Positions 52,694 to 60,681 of a DNA stretch of 64,000 nt are shown here, in pieces. Below the pieces are notes generated by a model. That model was given only the letters and a program-made list of their open reading frames with translations. It made no database searches and had not been told where the DNA came from. This DNA is from Candidatus Streptomyces philanthi. Its GTDB lineage: Bacteria; Actinomycetota; Actinomycetes; Streptomycetales; Streptomycetaceae. The DNA is taken from the NCBI GenBank assembly GCA_018114805.1, contig CP073042.1, positions 6,307,501-6,371,500 on the forward strand. Direction: 5' to 3'. The position numbers and the translations under genes were made by a program. The first letter of the stretch is position 1. Every line of letters begins with the position of its first letter.

Positions 52694-53266
52694 ATGTCTG
52701 TCAGACATCGTGGAAGACGTCCGTCCGCCCCCGCCTCGGGCGCCCCCCGCGGTGGGACCGAGCTTGGGCCGCAAAGGCTGGTCTGCGCGATGGGGCACTG
52801 TCGCGCTAATGGCTACCGGTGCATTGGTGTTGCAGGCAGCGCCGACCCAGGCTGTCCCCGAGCGGATGCCGGCGGGCTCCTGCACCGCCGTGGCCAGAGC
52901 GGTCGTCTCAAGGATCAACGACGCTCTCCCCCAGGCGACGGTGACGGCCGTTTGATGTATCTGTGGTGCGGTGAACACTGGGGTGACCATCGCGGCTACG
53001 GGATGAGGCATATCGACGCGGAACACGGCCCGGGCCCTCGTGTTGACATCAACTTCCAGCAGGTCACCCAGTGCGTGAGGGCGATCGCCGAAAACTACCG
53101 GCCTCAGATCGACCGTGGCTAGTGGAGATACCGGACCACCGGCGCGACGAGATGGCGGTTGCTCATCGACCCTCAGCACAACGATCGCGGCGTCGTCACC
53201 GTGTTCGCTGAGAACAACAACACCAACGGGTACCGGCCCTTCAACCTCTGTCCCGGCGACGTGTAG
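52694..53266 (+). pseudogene. Small secreted protein, possible RNase-fold toxin, broken
   Basis: About 190 residues when joined. After a basic N-terminus, frame 3 carries a signal peptide (GTVALMATGALVLQAAPTQA) and SCTAVARAVVSRINDALPQATV. Frame 2 then gives LMYLWCGEHWGDHRGYGMRHIDAEHG and FQQVTQCVRAIAENY; a TAG at 53120 interrupts before WRYRTTGATRWRLLIDP and the end NGYRPFNLCPGDV at 53266. Four Cys could form two disulfides. The GYGMRHIDAEHG motif followed by Arg/Trp-rich strands resembles secreted BECR/barnase-like ribonuclease domains, but I cannot confirm this. No immunity gene is evident. Confidence 0.5.
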
Positions 53267-53400
53267 CGATGAGCCGCCGGCCGGCCTCTGCCGGCAGGTC
53301 GGCAACCTCAACGGTGCCGACGGCACCCCTCAGGTTCCGTCACGAAGACCCCCGCCGGTCTCGGTCGGAGTGCGGCACGGGCCCGGAGGGTGGTGCGTGG

Positions 53401-53478
53401 TTATGTGGTGAAGTCGCCGGCCTTGACGCCGGCCACGTAGGCGGTCCAGCCCGTGGTGTCGAGGGCCGTGACAGCCCG
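53401..53478 (-). pseudogene. DUF397 3' fragment
   Basis: Only the last 20 or so codons of a DUF397 gene remain (ALDTTGWTAYVAGVKAGDFTT-stop, TAA at 53401), followed downstream by the same hairpin/repeat module as the other copies (about 53345-53400). Upstream the similarity ends abruptly in unrelated sequence, so this is a truncated duplicate. Confidence 0.7.
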
Positions 53479-53591
53479 GGGTCAGGTGATGGTGAGCGGC
53501 CCGCCAGCCAGGTGCGCTGGCAGAGTACTTGCACCCACTCTCGGGAGTTCTCGCTCCCCGAGCTCCGGCGACGCGGGCCGCAGTCGACCGG

Positions 53592-55541
53592 TCACCCCTT
53601 CTTGGGATCCGTCGGTCCTATCCCGTACCCCTGTGCCACGACGACGAGGCACCCACGCGCGACCAGATCCGCGAGCGCCTCGTCCGCCCTTTTGTTGGCC
53701 CGCGGCGTCGGCTCGATGTTGTAGACGATGCCGAGGTCCCTGACGATGTCGTTCTTCGTTACAGCACCCCGGAGGACCACGTACCAAATCTGCTCGTTCA
53801 GCTTGGTGGTCATCGGCGGCGCGAGACGCGTGGGATCCACGAGCTGGTTGATGCTCTTGACCCGGTCCAGCTTGTTGTTCAGCTCCCAGCTGACCACGCG
53901 GGCGTTGGAGTACGCGTTCGAGCCGCCGGCCGATCTCGGGATAGTTGGCTGTCCCGTCCTCGTCGAGCACCTGGTGCGGGTCGTTCTGATCGTCCGACCT
54001 GAGTTGGCCGTTGTTCCGGGCCAGGTTCGCCTGCAGGATGAGCCGGCGCTTATCCGCGGTGAAGACGGCGTGCGGCAGGATGGGATCGACTGGCATGTCG
54101 TTCTGGTCGCCGCGCATCGCGCCGAGCATCTGCAGGTTGAGGTCTGCTGGTACGGGCGGTGGTGGCCGTGGGACGGGCCGCCCGGAATCGGCTGGTGGAG
54201 TGCGTCGGGCCACTGGGCCTTCGATGCGTTGGGCATCGTGTGGAGGTTCAGCGCGTTCTGGGCCTCGGACTGGTCTGTTACCAGGTCACCGAGTTGTCCG
54301 ACTCCGATCGGCGGGGGCGGAGTAGTCGTCAGTAATTCCTCCTGCGCGGGCGTGGGGAGCGGCGTGCGTTCCGCTTTGTGGACGAGTACCGCTTGGCCCT
54401 GGGGAAGCACCTGTGGCACGTCGAGCGGCTGCCAGGTCCCCGTCGACTCGGATTTCTTCCAAGGTGCAGCTGATCCGGCTGGGAACGCGGGGATCCGGCC
54501 CGGCGTACTCCAGTTCGACACGGAGCCGCACCGTGCCGCGAGTGTGCGCGTCCGCGGCCTGCCGGACGGCCCGCTCGACCGCCCGCCAGGGGCCGCCGTG
54601 GTTGAAACCCGGCTTCATCGGCACGATGTTGTAGGAGGCGTTCTCGCCCCCGACCTCCAGTGCGGCCACGTGCCCGCGCTGCCAGCCGATGTCGGGGTCC
54701 AAGCCGTTGGTCGGTGACAGGAAACTCATCGGAGGCGGTGTAGCGGATCGCCCGATGGGAGCGCTGACGATCACCTCGACACGCTCGGGCCGCTCCCGCT
54801 GCTCATCGCCCGGAAGAAGTCGGCGGTCGTGTAGTTGTTGCCCTGCGAATCCGTGTACACGGCACGCTGGATCACCTCGGGTGCTCGACTCGCCCCGGCG
54901 GTCACCGGCGCGGGCTCACCCGCGAGGTGCGCGGTGTGGGCGGCGGGCGCCCGTATTACCCGCGTCGCGTTTGCCTCCGCTTCGCGCTCGAACCGGTCGG
55001 ACGGATCGGAGACCTTGAGCCCGGCACCGTTGTCGGTTCCGGAGACGGGGCTTCGGCGCTGTTGGATGACGTGGGTGAGCTCGTGGGCGAGGGTATGCTG
55101 GTCGGTGCCGCTGTTGCCGATGGCGATGTGGTTTCCGGAGGTGTAGGCGCGGGCGCCGATCTCGGCGGCGGAGGCCCTCGCGGCGCTGTCGCTGTGAATC
55201 CGCACGTCGGAGAAGTCCGCGCCCATGCTGGCTTCCATGTCGATACGGGTTGCCTCGTCCAGCGGCCGGCCACCGGCGCGCAGGACTTCCGGCACGGCGG
55301 AACGCTGCACCACACCCTCGGCCGGCGGCTCATGCCCGCACCCGGCACCATGCCGGTGCTCCTCGGGAATCGTTCCGGCCCTGTGCAGCATCTGCACCAC
55401 GGTCGCGTTGCCCACGCTGCGCTGCAGCGCGAGCGGACTCCGCACGCCCATCGGCAGCCCCCCCCCGGGGCGACTGGCCGCAGCGGCGGCCCGCCGCTGT
55501 CGCTGGTCAGTCGGCTGTTCCTTTCGGCCCTGCGCTCGCAA
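53592..55541 (-). pseudogene. DUF4157 polymorphic-toxin-like protein with nuclease motifs, frameshifted
   Basis: About 650 residues when joined. The N-terminus has the DUF4157 domain (LALQRSVGNATVVQML; then MGADFSDVRIHSDSAARASAAEIGARAYTSGNHI; metal motif LAHELTHVIQQ), typical of proteins carried by extracellular contractile injection systems. Next, IGWQRGHVAALEVGGENASYNIVPMKPGFNHG resembles a beta-beta-alpha-metal (DNA/RNA non-specific) nuclease. The C-terminal part (AVFTADKRRLILQANLARNNGQL, HQVLDEDGTANYPEI...GGSNAYSNARVVSWELNNKLDRVK) resembles an HNH nuclease, but a lesion falls where the DH(I) residues should be. Frames change near 54772, 54500, 54180 and 53920. The start (TTG 55541) is uncertain; GTG near 55585 is out of frame. 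Confidence 0.68.
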
Positions 55542-55624
55542 CTGCTGCTCCTCGTGCCGGGGAAGGGCGGATGCGTGGTTGAATGGTCACGGCCTATCCT
55601 ACTACGGGCCAGCCTTCCCCAGCA

Positions 55625-55657
55625 CCTGGTGAAGGGCAGTCAGCCCTTTCACACCAG
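55625..55657. other. Imperfect hairpin near a transposase remnant
   Basis: CCTGGTGAAGGGC (55625-55637) can pair with GCCCTTTCACACCAGG, with small bulges. It may be a terminator or the end of a lost insertion element. Confidence 0.4.
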
Positions 55658-55716
55658 GGAATCTGCCCGAAAGGGCCAGATCTGCCGGTTGGCCGGGTTC
55701 AAGCGGTCGGGCCCCG

Positions 55717-56040
55717 ATGTCCACAGACGCTGAGCCCAGGACGTTCGGGTGGGCGGACATGTGTAGTGGTTCTGCTGGCGGACAGCTCATCTCCTTCCTG
55801 GCCGCTCACGCTGCCGACGCGGCACCGGCCAGGACCGCCGATCCGAACCGACCCGCCCGCAGCACCGACCCGATCGACCTGACCGTCCCGGAGATCCGTC
55901 ATCTGCTCGGTGCCCTGTTGATCCCGGCGAACACCTCCCTTCGCGGGCTGCTGCACTGATCGAACTGGCGCAGACGTCACGAGGCCGGTGCTCGCCGCAG
56001 CCACCACTGGCGACGGCTCGCCGAACCCTCAACCGGATAG
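55717..56040 (+). pseudogene. Transposase C-terminal remnant
   Basis: MSTDAEPRTFGWADMC leads to LTVPEIRHLLGALLIP and, after an in-frame TGA at 55957, to SNWRRRHEAGARRSHHWRRLA and a stop at 56040. The WxxWRRRHxAxARRxHxxRR ending is common at the C-termini of actinobacterial DDE transposases. Only about 100 residues remain and there are no clear terminal repeats, so this is a decayed insertion element beside the toxin-like gene. Confidence 0.5.
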
Positions 56041-56226
56041 ATCACGAAGCCGCACTGGAGTACTCACCGATGGTAGGCTGCCGGCGCGGGCTTCGGGGAA
56101 GTGGCCTCCCGGCCAAGTGACATTGTTGCTTGTGTCAACTCCAAGCACAGAGGAGTCAGTTGGGGCATGCAGAAGGCCCTCGCCGCTCTCGTTCGGAGTG
56201 CGGCAGGGGCCCGGTGTGGTGCGTGG

Positions 56227-56430
56227 TTACGCGGTGAAGTCGCCGGCCTTGACGCTTGCCACGAAGCCGGTCCAGGCCGTGGTGTCGAAGGCCAGGACGG
56301 GACCGTGCGGGTCCTTGCTGTCGCGGACCGGGATGGTGCCGTGCGCGGCGAGGTTGGCGGCGACCTCAACGCGCTGGCCACCGTTGTCGCTGTACGAGGA
56401 CTTGATCCAGCGGGGGTTGTCGGTCGTCAC
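56227..56430 (-). CDS. DUF397 protein
   Basis: A 67-residue protein, the only complete DUF397 copy here: WIKSSYSDNGGQRVEVAANL, IPVRDSKDPHGPVLAF, WTGFVASVKAGDF. GTG 56430 overlaps the last codon of the XRE regulator (CCGTGA), so the two are translationally coupled. XRE/DUF397 pairs are very common in Streptomyces; some control morphological development (BldB-related WhiJ type), where the small protein is thought to modulate its regulator. Confidence 0.85.
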   Translation of the reverse strand: MTTDNPRWIKSSYSDNGGQRVEVAANLAAHGTIPVRDSKDPHGPVLAFDTTAWTGFVASVKAGDFTA

Positions 56431-57187
56431 GGGGAGCCCTTTCGTAACTGACGGATCATGGACACGGACGATGCTTGGGTGAGCGCCTCGGCCTGTAGCT
56501 GATGGTAGGCCGTCAGTATCGGGAGCACGAACGAAGTTTCTCGTTCCAGATGCCCTCATAGTGCAGACTCCGCGTAGGTCATGAGCGAGCGATCTGGAGG
56601 ATCGTGTTCGGCTGATCCGCGAATTCGATCAGCCGGTCGAACTGAGCGTTCATCACCTCTGGGCCGCCGATGGGGTGACGGACGCAGCTCTCGTCCAGCA
56701 CCATCAGCAGCAACGGCTGAGTCGTCCGAACAAGAGCCGCTTGCCGTTCGGCGATTACTGAGACTCGCTCGCTTGCCTGGTCGGGTGTGATCGCCCCTCG
56801 TTTGACGGCGCCTTCGGCCAGCGCAGCTGCGTACTCCGGAGTCTGGAGCAGACCTGGCATGACACCGACCCCGTACAGCCGGATTTTGTCCGCCCGGCCC
56901 TCGTAGTTGACGAACTCCGGGAAGCCCTCCAGCAAGCTTCCGTGTCGGATCTCGCGCCACTCGCGTTCGAACTCATCTCCGGTCCCCAGAGCTTGATCCG
57001 TGCTCCGCGAAAATCGGCGAGTCGGAGACTTCCGACCAGTTTCAATGGCCGAAATGTGCTTGCCGGAGTACCCGATCCGTTCGCCGAGTTCCTCCTGTGT
57101 CCAGCCACGTTTCTCCTGCACGCTGCGCAGCTTGGCGCCAAAGGCCGCCTGCGGTGAACTGTCTGGGTTGAGTTCCTTGAGATTCAA
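56427..57187 (-). pseudogene. XRE-family regulator with DUF5753 domain, damaged C-terminus
   Basis: The N-terminus is a helix-turn-helix (GAKLRSVQEKRGWTQEELGERIGYSGKHISAIETGRKSP), then the DUF5753 domain (EFVNYEGRADKIRLYGVGVMPGLLQTPEYAAAL, MVLDESCVRHPIGG). After QPNTILQI about 20 residues are missing and the frame shifts near 56585 to DRSLMTYAESAL. A TGA near 56545 then interrupts GHLERETSFVLPILTAYHQLQAEALTQ, which ends at the DUF397 gene. The repressor half is intact. It would normally pair with the following DUF397 protein. Confidence 0.8.
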
Positions 57188-57298
57188 CGGGCGACCACCA
57201 ACTCTGCGTTCCTTTGAGGCACCTTGAAGACCCCCGACTCTAGGGGACCCTCGGTGCTCCCGGTAGTGACATCACTACGGAGAGGAGCGGACCCCACC

Positions 57299-57610
57299 GT
57301 GTCCAACACACCCGCCCCCACCCCTCCCGACGCTAAGCTCGCCGCGTTGCTCGACAAGCACGATCGCGAGGCACGGGGCAGCACCCCGCAGGTAGACCCG
57401 CAGACGCGTCAGCAGGTCAACTCGCAGGTTGAAGCGTCAAGTTCGTGTGCCACGTGCAGGGCCATCCGGACGGTTGCCGAACGGGCAAGAGCGTTGCGCG
57501 ATGCCATTCAGCACCGTAAGGCCATCGAGGCTTTGCATGTCCACCGTCTTCGCCAACATGCCCTCGAACGAGGTGATGGCGCGTGCGAACGAGGTGATGG
57601 CGCGTGCTGA
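57299..57610 (+). CDS. Hypothetical protein with a duplicated C-terminal heptad
   Basis: A 103-residue charged protein from GTG 57299 (VSNTPAPTPPDAKLAALLDKHDREARG). CATC suggests a metal or disulfide site, and a helical Arg/Glu-rich stretch (TVAERARALRDAIQHRKAIEALHVHRLRQHALE) follows. The last 14 residues are ERGDGAC twice, from an exact 21-bp tandem duplication. It is divergent from the XRE gene and its end overlaps the start of the next gene. I do not recognise the family. Confidence 0.6.
   Translation: MSNTPAPTPPDAKLAALLDKHDREARGSTPQVDPQTRQQVNSQVEASSSCATCRAIRTVAERARALRDAIQHRKAIEALHVHRLRQHALERGDGACERGDGAC
57566..57607. repeat. Exact 21-bp tandem duplication
   Basis: GAACGAGGTGATGGCGCGTGC occurs twice in a row (57566-57586, 57587-57607), adding one ERGDGAC heptad to the hypothetical protein and sitting across the start codon of the next gene (GTG 57604). 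The second copy recreates a possible ribosome binding site and GTG starts. Confidence 0.95.
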
Positions 57611-57924
57611 CCCACCTCATCTTCGAGGAAGCGCACCGCGTCCTTGTACAGGACGTGGCGCTCCGGTTCTTCCTGCGAACTGGTGACACGTGGGCGCCGG
57701 TCACCGACACCGACTTCCGGCACGCCTACGAACTCGCCCTCTTCGACCCCGACGCCCTCCGCAAGGACGTGCTCTGCCCCAACGCGCGACGCGTCGAGTG
57801 CACCACCGGTGAGGGATGGTTCTGGTCCGACGGGAGCCGGACGGCGGGACTGTGCACCTTCGGTGACCGCAGTCCCCAGGAGTGCGCCAGCCTGGCCCAT
57901 CTCATTACCGGCGACGTCTCGTGA
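57604..57924 (+). CDS. Conserved hypothetical protein
   Basis: A 106-residue protein starting at GTG 57604 inside the end of the previous gene (MLTHLIFEEAHRVLVQDVALRFFLRTGDTW). The composition is that of a small cytosolic alpha/beta protein with Trp-rich centre (GEGWFWSDGSRT). Family unknown. Its stop overlaps the next GTG as GTGA, so the three genes 57299-58406 look like one transcript divergent from the XRE/DUF397 pair. Confidence 0.65.
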   Translation: MLTHLIFEEAHRVLVQDVALRFFLRTGDTWAPVTDTDFRHAYELALFDPDALRKDVLCPNARRVECTTGEGWFWSDGSRTAGLCTFGDRSPQECASLAHLITGDVS

Positions 57925-58406
57925 CGCCCCGCCAGACCTGGGTCCACCTGCTCGTATGGCGTCCCGTCGAACCGACCCGACCGCTCGACGTCAGCCGGGC
58001 GTGGCCGCGCGTCCTCCAGGTGGCGGGTGGCGGTGCGCCCGCGCCGCCGGGCGTCATCCTGCGGCCCGACGAGTCGATACGAGCCGCCGCCGGCCGCGTC
58101 GCCACCGCGCTGGGGTTGCGGCCACCTGCCCTGCCCCGCGTGCTGGCCGTGGACCAGCGACCGGCCGAGGGTGACTGCCCGGAGGAGCTTTCGCTGATCG
58201 TGGACGGTGGTTGGCTCGCCGACGAGGTCCCCGTCGCCTGCAGGTGTGGCCAGCATCCCTGGTCGTGGACGCCCGTGACTGAGCTGGGCCACGTCGCCCT
58301 GGTGCACTTCCTGCGCGCCCTCGTCGGCCAGCCACCCCCGGCCCTCTGGAACGGCACGCCCTTCCGCCTGGCCACCGAATCCGACCCCGACACTGACCCA
58401 GGGTGA
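57921..58406 (+). CDS. Degenerate NUDIX-like protein
   Basis: A 161-residue protein. WVHLLVWRP and VLQVAGGGAPAPPGVILRPDESIRAAAGRVATALGL have the shape of a NUDIX fold, including GG and ES before a helix, but the REUxEExGU residues that hold the metal are not conserved, so hydrolase activity is doubtful. GTG 57921 overlaps the upstream stop. Proteins of this kind often sit near XRE/DUF397 pairs in streptomycetes. Confidence 0.6.
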   Translation: MTPRQTWVHLLVWRPVEPTRPLDVSRAWPRVLQVAGGGAPAPPGVILRPDESIRAAAGRVATALGLRPPALPRVLAVDQRPAEGDCPEELSLIVDGGWLADEVPVACRCGQHPWSWTPVTELGHVALVHFLRALVGQPPPALWNGTPFRLATESDPDTDPG

Positions 58407-58586
58407 TCCAACCCGGTCACCCAGTCCTCCAGCTTCCCGCGCGCGGGGGAGCGGCGGCGAACGGGGCGGGCCCCGGCCTGACTCGCGGGCCCGTGACCCG
58501 CTCCGTACGATGGGTCGCTGCCCGCCTCACACCGCAAACGGCCACCTCACGAGCGTCCCGCCGCGTCCGGCGGCGGGTATCTCGCC

Positions 58587-59128
58587 GTGGGTGAGCGTAC
58601 GGCGATCCGGCTGCTGGACCGGGGTGACGAGGCGGAGTTTACCGCCCGCGCGCGGGAGAGCGTCGCGCTGCACCGGCCGTGGCTGTTCCCACCCGCGACG
58701 GCCGAGCAGTTCGCGCACTACGTGGCGCGGCTGGAGGAACCGGCGTGCGCCGGGTTCGTGGTCTGCGAACGGGCCACGGACGGGATCGCCGGCTACGCGA
58801 CCATCACAACATCGTCGGCGGCGTCTTCCAGTGCGGGGCGCTCGGCTACGGCGCCTTCTCGCACGCCGCCGGCCGTGGGTTGCTCACCGAGGGGCTCGGG
58901 TTGGTCATCGAGTACGCCTTCGGCCCCCTGGGGTTGCACCGGCTGGAAGCCAACATCCAACCCGCCAACGCCCGGTCGATCGCGCTGGTCAAGCGGATCG
59001 GCTTCCGCCTTGAGGGGCTGTCGCCCGACTTCCTCTACGTCGACGGTGCCTGGCGCGACCACGAACGCTGGGCCATCACCAGCGAAATGCCCCGCCTCGG
59101 CGGGCCGCACGGCACAGTGGGGCCATGA
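58587..59128 (+). pseudogene. GNAT N-acetyltransferase, one frameshift
   Basis: A RimJ/RimL-type acetyltransferase of about 180 residues: TAIRLLDRGDEAEFTARARES, then after a shift near 58803 the acetyl-CoA motif region QCGALGYGAFSHAAGRGLLTEGLGLVIEYAF and the ending LHRLEANIQPANARSIALVKRIGFRLEG. GTG 58587 begins the protein. Its stop overlaps the glyoxalase start as ATGA. Confidence 0.8.
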
Positions 59129-59493
59129 CCGTAACCTTTCGTCGTACCGTCCCCGTGCTACGGGTCTTCGACTGGGCCAAGGCCCACGCGTTCTACGTCA
59201 CCTACCTCGGCTGCGCCGTCGACTGGGAGCACCGCTTCGCCCCCGACCTGCCCCGGTACGCCCATGTCTCCCGGGGCGCGCTGCTGCTGCACCTGTCGGA
59301 GCACCACGGCGACGGGACACCTGGCACGGCCGTGTACGTCGAGCTGGACGGGGTGCGCGAGCTGCACGCCGAGCTGACGGCCAAGGAGTACCCCTATCTC
59401 AGGCCGGGGCTTGAGGAAGACGAGATCGGGCTCTCGGTCACCCTGCTGGACCCGTTCGGCAACCAGATCCGGCTCAGCCAGCCGGTGGACTGA
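59125..59493 (+). CDS. Glyoxalase/bleomycin-resistance-like protein
   Basis: A 122-residue VOC-fold protein. RTVPVLRVFDWAKAHAFYVTYLGCAVDWEHRF and the end LLDPFGNQIRLSQ are the first and last beta-alpha-beta units; a His in LLLHLSEHHGDG and Glu in YVELDGV fit the VOC fold and resemble Sh-ble-type drug-binding proteins, which sequester bleomycin-like drugs. ATG 59125 overlaps the acetyltransferase stop, so the two are co-translated. Ligand unknown. Confidence 0.88.
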   Translation: MTVTFRRTVPVLRVFDWAKAHAFYVTYLGCAVDWEHRFAPDLPRYAHVSRGALLLHLSEHHGDGTPGTAVYVELDGVRELHAELTAKEYPYLRPGLEEDEIGLSVTLLDPFGNQIRLSQPVD

Positions 59494-60266
59494 CCCACCC
59501 TGTTCCCGGTTCCTGGTCCCGTGACCCGCGTGTCCGGGCCCGCTTTCGTACGTTCGAGCGGGCCCGGCCGTGGGGCGGACGCGGGGGATTCTGCTGCGAA
59601 AACCGAGCGGGACACGGGTCGTCGGGTGACTTTTCTCCCGGCTCTTTCGCACGCGTGGTCGGAATTCTGTTCGGGATCGGCTCGGCCGGGCGCGGCAACG
59701 GCGGCGAGGTCTCGATAGGTCCGCTTTTTGTCTGCGTCATGTCATACTGTGGTCCTTGCTTTCTGTCATTTCCGTGAAAAACCTCGTGGCACCCGCGATG
59801 CAGGAAGTTGTCACGTGCTCGGCGGTGGGTTTCCCTTTGCGGGTGAGTTGTTGACGTCGTGAATTCCAGGGAAAACGGTGGGCGACCGCAGCGCTGGGAC
59901 GGCTTCCGAAAACGCCTGGTGGGCGCGGTGTCGGGGGCCGGCGCCCACGTGAACCGCCTCGACCCGCCCGCACCGGCCGCGCATGGCGGGATCTTCCTGG
60001 CCCAATACGAACTGGCGGTGCCGCGAAACGGGCTGGGAAGCTGTGCGCGCCGGCTCGGTCGTGACGGCAGTGGAGCAGTGGTCAGCCCGGATACGCGTCC
60101 CGGGATGGTCAACCGCTGTTTGTCGTTCGGTTTTCTTTCCGAGTCGGAAATCTAACGGGTTGGTGCCGCGCGGGGCCGTACGTTCTCCCGGGCGGTTAGC
60201 CAATGGGCCCGCCGTGAACAGTGCGCGGAAAACTCAACTTATCCATTGCGAGCAGGAGGTTCTGTC
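59494..60266. other. 773-bp region without a convincing gene
   Basis: One open frame (GTG 59859 to 60155, 98 codons) has no ribosome binding site and no recognised domain, so I do not call it. Local A+T is higher near 59730-59880 and 60110-60260, as expected for promoters. AGGAGG at 60254-60259 serves the following lectin gene. Confidence 0.5.
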
Positions 60267-60590
60267 ATGCGCTTTCGGACCACGATCGTGGCGGCCATGG
60301 GCATGGGTTGCGCCCTGGCGGGAGTGTTCTCCAGCACGGCCTACGCCGCCCCGCAGGTGCAGTTCAAGAACGTGGCCACGGGCAAGTGCCTGGACAGCAA
60401 CGGTGCCGGTGACGCCTACGCCCTCGGCTGCAACGGCGGTAACTACAAGCGCTGTACGCTGTCGTTCAACAGCACCGGTGGCGGCGAGATCAGAAACGTG
60501 GCCACGGGCAAGTGTCTCGACAGCAAAGGTGCCGGCGACGCGTACACGCTCGGTTGTAACGGCGGCAACAACCAGCGCTGGGGAGGGTGA
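60267..60590 (+). CDS. Small secreted two-repeat ricin-B-like protein
   Basis: A 107-residue protein with a signal peptide (MRFRTTIVAAMGMGCALAG, cleavage near AYAAPQ). The mature part is two nearly identical repeats: NVATGKCLDSNGAGDAYALG with GCNGGNYKRC, and NVATGKCLDSKGAGDAYTLG with GCNGGNNQRW. Each resembles one lobe of a ricin-B beta-trefoil. A full trefoil needs three lobes, so this protein may trimerise or pair, or it is a truncated family member. The first copy ends in RC in place of the usual RW. AGGAGG lies seven bases before the ATG. Confidence 0.82.
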   Translation: MRFRTTIVAAMGMGCALAGVFSSTAYAAPQVQFKNVATGKCLDSNGAGDAYALGCNGGNYKRCTLSFNSTGGGEIRNVATGKCLDSKGAGDAYTLGCNGGNNQRWGG

Positions 60591-60681
60591 CGCGCCGACC
60601 GGTCATCGCCCTGGTCTGACGACTGTTCCGGCAGGTGCCCCGCCAGATGGCCCGACACCGGCCTGACGCGCGCCCGGCCCG

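Noticed and set aside
59859..60155. 98-codon open frame in the gap before the small lectin
   Set aside because: GTG start without ribosome binding site, no domain, and no codon-bias support.
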